This document shows positions 8,801 to 13,846 of a DNA stretch of 13,846 nt, piece after piece. This stretch comes from Muribaculaceae bacterium (lineage in GTDB: Bacteria; Bacteroidota; Bacteroidia; Bacteroidales; Muribaculaceae): NCBI GenBank assembly GCA_009775375.1, contig VSPO01000095.1, forward strand, positions 1-13,846, written 5' to 3'. Under the pieces are notes generated by a model, which saw nothing but the letters and a program-made list of their open reading frames with translations, did not search any database and was not told where the DNA came from. A program made the position numbers and the translations under genes. Each line of letters opens with the position of its first letter. The first letter of the stretch is position 1.

Positions 8801-8875
8801 GACAATCCCGATGATGAAGAAGGCCAGAAAGGCCATTACGACGGCTGTCGGCCTGTTGATGAGGAATTTTACCAT
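5783..8875 (-). CDS. RND efflux permease 1 (AcrB/MdtBC-like superfamily)
   Basis: Full-length RND permease of 1030 residues. TM1 lies at about 10-35 with IPVTLLPSVDIPHV after it. Next come periplasmic porter and docking domains, TM2-TM6 from about 330, TM7 near 530-548, a second periplasmic half, and TM8-TM12 from about 862. The TM4 motif is GMMIDNSVIVTEN (Asp400 kept, second Asp replaced by Asn401). The TM10 position of the AcrB lysine is Asn930 in GIVVNDSIL. The TM11 segment RLRPIIMTSLT is well conserved. Such D-N/N variants occur in many RND proteins outside the AcrB branch, so it is probably functional, using proton or cation flux. It starts 5 nt after the adaptor stop with an A-rich leader (AAACA before ATG). 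It should work with that adaptor and the TolC protein. Substrate cannot be inferred. Confidence 0.96.
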   Translation of the reverse strand: MVKFLINRPTAVVMAFLAFFIIGIVTYKAIPVTLLPSVDIPHVTVRITAPNTSARELENTATAHVRRQLQQVGGLKEIRSESRDGSATIRMDFDYGVDIDLAFIAVNEKIDAAMNSLPRDMQRPKVIKASATDIPVLYLSMTQRGGESEAGFLELARVADNSVRHRLEQLPEVAMVDVTGIPERMLRIVPDPEKTEASGITRSMIESALTTANVTPGSMTVREGYYEYNVSVANRLRTPEDVADIYIRHGERLIRLGDIARVELVEREPDGISEYGGKRAVTLAVIKQNEENIDKLKQTLSQMIERMESEYPEISFSVTRNQTELLDYSISNLVQNLILGLILVFLLTALFLGDLRTPFVIGISIVTALVLTFLLFYLFHVSLNVVSLSGLILAVGMMIDNSVIVTENITRRRQSGLSLADACDKGTSEMITPLLSSSLTTVAVFLPLIFMSGIAGAIFADQAFSITAGLAVSYIVGIMLLPVLYKVLFTRRRHRREKGAEIAWKTTDRTDRVMTRIYNKGVDFVFAHKWPWLIATACVIPLCFLFFKIMRVERMPAIEQTETMARIDWNENISIHENARRSKEAVEACGPELKEHSASAGVQDYILDAGDGLSQSEAELYLRASRPEERARLEQTLAGKIARDWPKATVSFSPLENIFEKIFSSKEMEIEARLSPRGERSCSDPGEYALLVDKIEAKAGPAALTAETRRQTDIVADNRLMSLYGVDPAEVDRVLRSLFREEAATTLRTFSENLPVAVGNAGAGLQSALANTMVEAKRSRESGGNAEGKALIPLSALVSTSESLDFREIRAGKNGEYLPVAYDGTSDPETTAEAVKEAVAEAGDWDAELTGAFFSDSEMMKEMALILLVSVILMYFILCAQFESFLQPLIVLLEIPIDTAFALIVLWATGFSLNIMSAIGIIVTCGIVVNDSILKLDAINTLRKEGMPLLRAIHTAGERRLRPIIMTSLTTIIAMLPMLFTNDLGSQLQRPLAVAMIGSMVLGTLVSIFIIPLVYYIIYRRHDNEARIPA

Positions 8876-8880
8876 TGTTT

Positions 8881-9957
8881 CTATTTCTTCACGACGGAGA
8901 CGGGCGACTCGTGGGCGAGGTTGACGTTGCCGTCTACGATGACGTCCATCCCCTCTTCGAGGCCGTCGGTGATGGTGTATTCTCCGAAATTCTCAAGCCC
9001 GGTCTGCACGTAGTTCCACATGGCCCGCTTTCCGGATTCGTCAAGCGTGAAGACCACCTGACGGCCCGTGCGCAGCACCACGGCGCTCTTCGGCACGACC
9101 AATTGCCTGCCTACCGACTTCTGCACGCTGACTTTGACGTTCATGCCGTCGGCCAGGCCTTTACCGTTGCCGACTGTAGCCGTGACTTCCACCAGGCCGT
9201 TCTCATCCACGACAGGATTTATCTCCGCTATTCGTCCCTGATAGACCGCCGACGACGAATAGGGGCTGACCTCTACCCTGTCGCCTATGGCAAGGAGCGG
9301 AAGCTCGCTTTCGAGGATGTTGAAGCTTACGTCCATCGTCTGGCCTATGAGGGTGCAGAACGGCTTGGAGCCGTCCGGACGGTTCCATGGCTTGCCGCTG
9401 ACGTTGGCCACGGTCCCTGCGAATGGGGCTGTCAGCACGGTCTCGGAAAGGTCGCGCTCGACCGTCACGAGGTTTGCCTCGGCCTCTGTGTAGCCGCTTC
9501 TCAAGCGGGCAAGCTTCATGATGTCGGAGGGTACGGCCGAGAAATCGTCGGGATCGAATCCTTGCCCGATGAGGGCGTCCTTCAGTTCGAGTTCGGCTTT
9601 GGCAAGGGCCGTGCGGGCCTGCTCTGCCTTCTCTCGCAGCTTCAGGTCGTCGAGACGGGCAAGGCGGGTGCCCTTTGCCACGTGTGAGCCGTTCTTGACG
9701 TAGACCTCGGTTATGACGGCGTCGGTCGCGGCAAACCGCAAGTCGGCCCGTTCATGCCCCGTGGCTTTGCCGTTGCTGACGATTTCATGGCTGAATTCTG
9801 TGGCCGTGAGCCTTTTGACGCTGACGGGCGTCACCTTCGACACCTCCATCTCCTCACCTCTCCCCTTTTTTTGAGAGCCGCCGTCGTCCGCCCCTTTCTG
9901 CCCGCCGCAGGCGGCAAGCAGCGTCAATGATATGATAAATCCCGTTAGTATTTTCAT
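8881..9957 (-). CDS. RND periplasmic adaptor lipoprotein (HlyD/AcrA family)
   Basis: 358 residues from the ATG at 9957. The start gives a lipoprotein signal (MKILTGFIISLTLLAAC), with the lipobox Cys at residue 17. The frame runs open to 10014, but that extension would precede the signal sequence and cover the likely promoter. After a polar linker (18-40) comes the first half of the lipoyl/barrel-sandwich domain (about 72-103, VITEVYVKNGSHVAKG). A helical hairpin (about 105-165) follows, then the returning half (TAPFAGTVANVSG, 175-188), the beta-barrel (about 207-280) and the membrane-proximal domain (VVPKSAVV onward). Its role is to bridge the inner-membrane permease and the TolC channel. As first gene of the operon it probably sets expression. 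The gap to permease 1 is 5 nt. No local regulator gene is present. Confidence 0.94.
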   Translation of the reverse strand: MKILTGFIISLTLLAACGGQKGADDGGSQKKGRGEEMEVSKVTPVSVKRLTATEFSHEIVSNGKATGHERADLRFAATDAVITEVYVKNGSHVAKGTRLARLDDLKLREKAEQARTALAKAELELKDALIGQGFDPDDFSAVPSDIMKLARLRSGYTEAEANLVTVERDLSETVLTAPFAGTVANVSGKPWNRPDGSKPFCTLIGQTMDVSFNILESELPLLAIGDRVEVSPYSSSAVYQGRIAEINPVVDENGLVEVTATVGNGKGLADGMNVKVSVQKSVGRQLVVPKSAVVLRTGRQVVFTLDESGKRAMWNYVQTGLENFGEYTITDGLEEGMDVIVDGNVNLAHESPVSVVKK

Positions 9958-9975
9958 AATGTCGGTATTATTCGC

Positions 9976-10010
9976 CAAAATTAATATTATTTTTTCATTT
10001 ATCCGCCAAA
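9976..10010 (-). promoter_or_regulatory. Probable promoter of the RND efflux operon
   Basis: On the minus strand TAATTTTG (9976-9983) matches the Bacteroidetes -7 consensus TAnnTTTG, and transcription would start near 9970, about 13 nt before the adaptor ATG at 9957. A TTTG at 10007-10010 could be the -33 box, but the spacing is 23 nt, longer than the usual 19-21. The promoter may therefore be weak or need an activator. Confidence 0.5.
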
Positions 10011-10060
10011 ACATCCCATTAATTTCCCATTTTTTAAATCAAAAAACCTCCATCCGACCG

Positions 10061-10214
10061 ATTTCAAACCACGGCAACCACAAGAAGAACCACGGCAACC
10101 ACTTTTTTGTTCTACCGGCTGCATTGTCAACGACGTAGATAAAAAACTACGTGGTTTTCGTGGTTCTCTCGTGGTTTCGTGGTTTGAAATTTCGTGGTCC
10201 CCGTGATTTGAAAC
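10061..10214. repeat. CGTGG/CCACG inverted-repeat element between two operons
   Basis: A left arm (10061-10102) and right arm (10150-10190) form an imperfect inverted repeat of about 41 nt, with roughly 36 matching positions by hand alignment. The outermost 13 bases are perfect: ATTTCAAACCACG (10061-10073) against CGTGGTTTGAAAT (10178-10190). The left arm is itself a direct repeat, AACCACGGCAACCAC at 10067 and 10088, with a 21-nt period. The right side has CGTGG at 10150, 10159, 10170, 10178 and 10193 and a degenerate CGTGA at 10202. A further decayed copy of the arm end (GATTTGAAACC, 10204-10214) lies outside. The 47-nt centre includes the small hairpin ACGTAG/CTACGT (133-138 and 147-152 after 10000, its second half reaching into the right arm). 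It encodes no credible protein. It may be a MITE-like dispersed repeat or a large RNA hairpin ending the signal peptidase transcript. Confidence 0.75.
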
Positions 10215-10242
10215 CAACCATATGTCCGGATGTATGCGAAGG

Positions 10243-11166
10243 TTATAGCCATCTCATTCCGCGTTTGGATTTAAAGACGAAGCGGGCCACGCCGACGATG
10301 AATTTCTCCGGAACGAGTCCCCAGTAGCGCGAGTCCTGGGAGTCAACGGCGTGGTCGCCCGCTGCGAAGCAGTAGTCCTCGGTGAAGGTGTAGGCCGGAA
10401 GGGGGATGCCGCCGAGCCGGGCGCCGGCCTCGGTCCATTCGAGTTTCCGCCCGGTCTCCCATTCGATGTATTTCCGGTAGAGCAGGTAGTTGCGGCGGTC
10501 GATGCGCATCGTCATCCCCTCGCGGGGGATGACGTAGGGGCCGAAGTCGCGGATCGTCCAGTTGAAGAGGCTGTCGCGCGGGCCGATGGTGATCCAGTTG
10601 GGCAGCCCCACGCTGTCGGGGGTCTGCCGAGTGATGTCGTCCACTACCTGCCGCAGCAGTCTCTGCTCCCCCTTCACGCCGTAGACGCTGCCGTCGCCCC
10701 TGACGCGGTAGAAGCCGCCGACGGCCTCAAGGGTGTCGCCGGCAACGGCCACGGCACGCTTGCAGTAGTAGCGGTACATGTTGAGGGCGACGCTGTCCCA
10801 GCGCTCGTCGAAGGTGGCGTTGAAGACTATGACGTCGCCGCGCTCAAGACGCCCGTAGCCGGGCAGGCGTCTGACCGTCACGCGCTCGCCGCGGGCGGCG
10901 GCGTAGAAGTCGAAGATGCGGCCGCCGAGCTTGAGCTTGTCGATATATCCGTGGTCGCCAGGCTGAAGCGTGGGGGTCATCGACTCCGTTGGGGTGTGGA
11001 ACGTGTCGAACACCACCACCAGGACGAGGTAGCGCAGGACGAGGGCGGCCGAGGCGGCCACGACTGTCCAGTAGACTACGTTGCCGGCCCGCCTGGCGAG
11101 GCGACGCAGTCTGACGAGCTTTCTTCCTCTTCGCATGTCGATTCTTATGGTCTTTTCTTTTTGCAT
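10243..11166 (-). CDS. lepB: Signal peptidase I (S26 family)
   Basis: 307-residue membrane serine protease that removes signal peptides from secreted proteins on the outer face of the inner membrane. A basic N-terminus (about 1-27) precedes one membrane segment (about 30-53). The nucleophile is Ser62 in TESMTPTLQPGD, and the general base is Lys136 in YCKRAVAVAGD. Box E follows as GDHAVDSQDSRYWGLVP (270-286). The long insert between the Lys box and box E is usual in Bacteroidetes enzymes. There is a single membrane anchor at the N-terminus, and the catalytic dyad is intact. It starts 32 nt beyond the O-antigen ligase-like gene and is probably in the same operon, which hints at a dedicated rather than housekeeping peptidase. 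Whether the genome has another copy cannot be told here. Met11 is an alternative start. Confidence 0.95.
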   Translation of the reverse strand: MQKEKTIRIDMRRGRKLVRLRRLARRAGNVVYWTVVAASAALVLRYLVLVVVFDTFHTPTESMTPTLQPGDHGYIDKLKLGGRIFDFYAAARGERVTVRRLPGYGRLERGDVIVFNATFDERWDSVALNMYRYYCKRAVAVAGDTLEAVGGFYRVRGDGSVYGVKGEQRLLRQVVDDITRQTPDSVGLPNWITIGPRDSLFNWTIRDFGPYVIPREGMTMRIDRRNYLLYRKYIEWETGRKLEWTEAGARLGGIPLPAYTFTEDYCFAAGDHAVDSQDSRYWGLVPEKFIVGVARFVFKSKRGMRWL

Positions 11167-11207
11167 AATATTCGTTTCAGTCGGGGTTCTCCGGGGTCTT
11201 CATCATC

Positions 11208-12614
11208 TCAGCGGGAGGACATGTCGGGCAGGGGGTGGCTGTCCTCCCAGTCGATTATCACTTCGCGAGCCCTGCGGCGGATGTCGTCCTCGGCGGGGGA
11301 ACCGACCTTGGTGGGCATCGCGAGTATGCGCCCGGCCTCTCTTAGGGCTTCGGATTCGCGCCCGGCCTCCACGTAGAGGAGCATGAGCAGGTAGCGCGGG
11401 TAGAGGGCAGAGGGTTTGCGCAGGGAGGCCCTCCTGAAGTAGGCCTCGGCGGCCTTATAGTCCTTGCGTGCCTGGCTGTTCTTGCCGAGGATGTTGAGGG
11501 GCATTGGGTCGGAGGAGACGCGGAGAGTCGCCTGCATCAGGGAGTCGGATTGGGCGAGGCGTCCGGCGCGGTGGAGGGCAAGCCCGGTCTGGAAGAGCTG
11601 GTGGGCGCGGCGGTCGGAGGCGGGGGAGACGGCAAGGACGGTGCACATCGCTCCCAAGGGGAGGAGCGCAGCGGCAATGGCGGACATCTTGAGCCATCGG
11701 CGGCGTGTCCATCCCCCCGCGAGGCATCCTGCCGCGAGCAGCGGCAGGGCGGCAAGGAAGAGGCCGAAGCGCAGGGGGTAGGATGCGAGGGAGATTATGG
11801 CGAAGGCGGCCATGCATCCGGCCATGCCGCGTTCTCCGCCGCGTATGGCGGCCCAAAGTGAGAGTCCTATAATGAGGATGAAGGCGGTCATGGCGAGTGG
11901 GCCGAAGGCAAGGCCGGTCTGGAGGTATTCGTTGAAGAGGTATTCGGGGGCGCCGGCCACCATGGCCTCCCCGGGGTCGATCCCGCCGGAGGCCTCGGAC
12001 TCGCGGAAGTAGCGTTCCTGGGCGTCGCCGTATGCCCCTGCCACGCGGTCGGGCCCGACGCCCTGAAGGGGGGCGTCGGCAAGGGCCATGGCCGACACTT
12101 TCCATATGAGCACCCGTCCGCGGGCGGATTCGGGTTTGAGGCTGTAGAGAGCGTGGGCGGCTACGACGGCGAGGATGATTATGGCGCACGCGGCGATGAC
12201 CGCTGACAGCGTCCGTTTCTTGCGGCCGGCATCGGAAAGGGTGCTGAATCTGTGGCGGAGGGTCATGACGCAGGTCAGCAGGCATCCGCCGACGGCGGCG
12301 GCCCAGCCGGTGCGGCTCATGGAGGCGGCGAGGGGCGCGGCGGTCAGCAGCAGGGCGGCGGCTCCGGTCAGTGAGAGCCATCTTTCCCTGCGCAGGGCGA
12401 GGGCGAGCGAGGCGGGGACCGCCATGCCGAGGAAGCAGCCGTAGGGGCCGGGGTTGAAGAAGGACCCGGTCAGGGGGTAGAGGGGATGGCCCGATTCAGC
12501 GATACCTGCGAGCTGCAGCAGTCCCCACACGGCTTCCACGGCCCCCGTCAGGGATAGGAGGACCGCCACGAGCAGGGGAAGGGTCATTGCCTTTATGCGT
12601 AATGTTTTTTCCAT
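11208..12614 (-). CDS. O-antigen ligase-like membrane protein with TPR-like tail
   Basis: 468 residues with many hydrophobic segments from residue 10 to about 330, then a soluble C-terminal region (about 335-455). That region has helical TPR-like pairs, for example QLFQTGLALHRAGRLAQSD and the AEAYFRRASLRKP stretch. Motifs of the Bacteroidetes O-antigen ligase/Wzy-like family are TGSFFNPGPYG (49-59), SRTGW (100-104), the GRVLIWKVSAM run (166-176) and YLFNEYLQTGLAFG (225-238). The family joins or polymerises glycans using lipid-linked donors at the periplasmic side, but the actual substrate here is unknown. It lacks some N-terminal membrane segments that I associate with longer relatives, so it may be a shorter variant. 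No glycosyltransferase genes are nearby, so this is not a visible O-antigen locus. It starts 15 nt after the transglutaminase-like gene. Confidence 0.85.
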   Translation of the reverse strand: MEKTLRIKAMTLPLLVAVLLSLTGAVEAVWGLLQLAGIAESGHPLYPLTGSFFNPGPYGCFLGMAVPASLALALRRERWLSLTGAAALLLTAAPLAASMSRTGWAAAVGGCLLTCVMTLRHRFSTLSDAGRKKRTLSAVIAACAIIILAVVAAHALYSLKPESARGRVLIWKVSAMALADAPLQGVGPDRVAGAYGDAQERYFRESEASGGIDPGEAMVAGAPEYLFNEYLQTGLAFGPLAMTAFILIIGLSLWAAIRGGERGMAGCMAAFAIISLASYPLRFGLFLAALPLLAAGCLAGGWTRRRWLKMSAIAAALLPLGAMCTVLAVSPASDRRAHQLFQTGLALHRAGRLAQSDSLMQATLRVSSDPMPLNILGKNSQARKDYKAAEAYFRRASLRKPSALYPRYLLMLLYVEAGRESEALREAGRILAMPTKVGSPAEDDIRRRAREVIIDWEDSHPLPDMSSR

Positions 12615-12629
12615 ATATCCTGTCTGTCC

Positions 12630-13846
12630 TTACCAGAATCGCTGGGTGCGTCGTGAGAAGTCGTATTCGAAGATGCGCTCCGAACGTCCGCGGCTGTAGT
12701 TGCGGAGGTAATACAGCGTCCCGACCGGCACCTCGAAGTCGAGTGAGTCGGAGGTTGCCGTCATGCGTCCGGCGGAGTTCCACCGGCAGTCGCCGAACCA
12801 GAAGAGTTCGTAGTCGTCACCCTCACGGACGAAGTTGTCGCGGTTGCGCGGCACGTACATGACCCTGTCGACCGTCACGGGTCGGCCGGCGTCCATGGCA
12901 GCCCAGCCACCGGATGCCTCCTTGTAGTCGAAGGAGGTGAAGATGTCGCCGTCGAAGACCTTGTCGAAGCCATGGGCGGGATCGTCGTTGTAGGCGCCGG
13001 GGGTGCCGAACACCCTCCCCCGGATCGGTTTTCCGTCGCCGCCGGCCTCATACAGTGCCACCTCGGCTATGTTGCAGTGGGTGCCGTCGGCCCCGCGGTA
13101 GCGGTAGTAGCGTCGCGGCTCCGGCAAGGTCCGCGCCTTGGCGAAAGTGCGCCGGCGCTTCGGCAGTTCCGTGATTTTGTAAACGGTGTCGCAGACGCTG
13201 AAGGCGGGGTCGTCCGAAGCCTCTATCACGCCCCCGACGCAGCGTTCCACGAGGTCGCCGTTCCTCTCGTTGAGGGGGAACTTGGCGAAGGCGGTCAGAA
13301 CGTCCCTCTTCCCGGAGGGTACGATCTGCCTCAGGCCGCCGTTGCCGTCAAGGATCTCGAATGGCGCGCAGACAGGACGGAGCTCACCCTCGCTCATGCG
13401 GGCGGCGACGGATATGACGCCGCCGGAGACGTCGCTGAACCGAGCCTCCCCCTCCTCTTTGGAGACCTCGACGGCCACCCAGCGGTTGTTGCCCCAAGAG
13501 GCGAGGTAGAGCGGCCCCTCGCCGGGGGCTATGTCGCGAATGGTCACGTCGCCGCATCCGTCCGGCTTGTACTCGCGGGTCACGTCGGTCAGCTTCGGCA
13601 GGGTGAAGAATCCCGGACGTCCGTTCCTGTCGGCGGGTAGCGAGGAGTCGAGTCGGCGGTTGAGGCCGAACTTCTGGCGGTAGATCTTGGCGGCCACTAT
13701 GTCAAACTCCGGGGCGGGGACGAAGTCGGTGTTCTCGGTGCAGGTGACGTAGGTCCTGCCCTCCTTGCTGATGATGAAGGGCCAGAGGTGGCCCGCGCTG
13801 TTCTCGCCGCGTATCGGCACGACGTCCACGCCCGCCGGGATGCCGG
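12630..13846 (-). CDS. Transglutaminase-like protein with discoidin-type C-terminal domain (5' end missing)
   Basis: Partial: the frame stays open to the right edge, and a GTG at 13829 within it is not a likely real start. The first visible part matches the end of a transglutaminase-like domain of the Bacteroidetes type (GIPAGVDVVPIRGENSAGHLW), with the probable catalytic His encoded near 13790; the Cys would lie outside the window. A middle beta-rich region follows. The last 160 residues look like a galactose-binding/F5-8 type C domain: YYRYRGADGTHCNIAEVALY, FDKVFDGDIFTSFD, MYVPRNRDNFVREGDDYELFW and the terminal ERIFEYD. The full protein is probably exported to the periplasm or surface, but its signal peptide is not in view. 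It could cleave or crosslink peptides, or be a structural protein using the fold. It heads the three-gene run with the O-antigen ligase-like gene and the signal peptidase. Confidence 0.8.
   Translation of the reverse strand, partial: GIPAGVDVVPIRGENSAGHLWPFIISKEGRTYVTCTENTDFVPAPEFDIVAAKIYRQKFGLNRRLDSSLPADRNGRPGFFTLPKLTDVTREYKPDGCGDVTIRDIAPGEGPLYLASWGNNRWVAVEVSKEEGEARFSDVSGGVISVAARMSEGELRPVCAPFEILDGNGGLRQIVPSGKRDVLTAFAKFPLNERNGDLVERCVGGVIEASDDPAFSVCDTVYKITELPKRRRTFAKARTLPEPRRYYRYRGADGTHCNIAEVALYEAGGDGKPIRGRVFGTPGAYNDDPAHGFDKVFDGDIFTSFDYKEASGGWAAMDAGRPVTVDRVMYVPRNRDNFVREGDDYELFWFGDCRWNSAGRMTATSDSLDFEVPVGTLYYLRNYSRGRSERIFEYDFSRRTQRFW

Noticed and set aside
9958..10014. N-terminal extension of the adaptor to 10014
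   Set aside because: The ATG at 9957 gives a clean lipoprotein signal with the lipobox Cys at residue 17, while the extension overlaps the likely promoter.
9999..10217. 72-residue frame over the CGTGG element on the minus strand
   Set aside because: It is a translation of the repeat into low-complexity sequence, with no domain or credible start context.
11167..11207. Nine-codon frame (MMKTPENPD) between the O-antigen ligase-like gene and the signal peptidase
   Set aside because: Too short to separate from chance; no other sign of a leader peptide or attenuator.
10351..11376. 341-codon plus-strand frame over the signal peptidase gene
   Set aside because: It is antisense to a gene with intact Ser/Lys catalytic boxes. 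Low-complexity Ala/Val/Asp/Gly composition and no known domain.

Overview
The window looks like chromosome from a member of the Bacteroidales. Two matches to the Bacteroidetes promoter (TTTG, then TAnnTTTG) are present, leaders before start codons are A-rich with no strong Shine-Dalgarno, and the protein families are typical of gut Bacteroidales. I cannot name a genus. Coding DNA is GC-rich and the longer gaps are AT-rich. All nine supported genes lie on the minus strand, so transcription runs from the right edge to the left.

Right block (about 10243-13846): a three-gene run. It has the C-terminal part of a transglutaminase-like protein with a discoidin-type domain (5' end outside the window), an O-antigen ligase-like membrane protein with a TPR-like tail, and a type I signal peptidase. 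Spacings are 15 and 32 nt, so an operon is likely. All three act at or outside the inner membrane; their joint task is not known.

Gap at 9958-10242: this holds an unusual repeat built from CGTGG/CCACG words. Its core is a roughly 41-bp imperfect inverted repeat around a 47-nt centre (10061-10190). The probable efflux promoter lies just beyond it.

Middle block (1202-9957): a complete RND tripartite efflux operon with two permeases, in the order lipoprotein adaptor, RND permease 1, TolC-family outer membrane protein, RND permease 2. Genes overlap or nearly touch (5 nt gap, 23 nt overlap, 4 nt ATGA overlap). The adaptor should link inner-membrane permease(s) to the outer-membrane channel. Two different permeases raise the possibility of a mixed trimer or of alternative pumps. 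The substrate cannot be read from sequence.

Left block (1-1156): a DUF488 (YeaO-like) gene 45 nt after permease 2, then a 12-bp-stem hairpin overlapping a near-perfect promoter, then a small RelB-type antitoxin gene with no toxin following it. The last 400 nt are AT-rich, carry an imperfect repeat with about 20-nt spacing, and contain no credible gene.

Most of the window is conventional. The parts most worth a second look are the inverted-repeat element at 10061-10214, the periodic repeat at 85-359, the orphan antitoxin with its promoter/hairpin/palindrome cluster, and the two distinct permeases.
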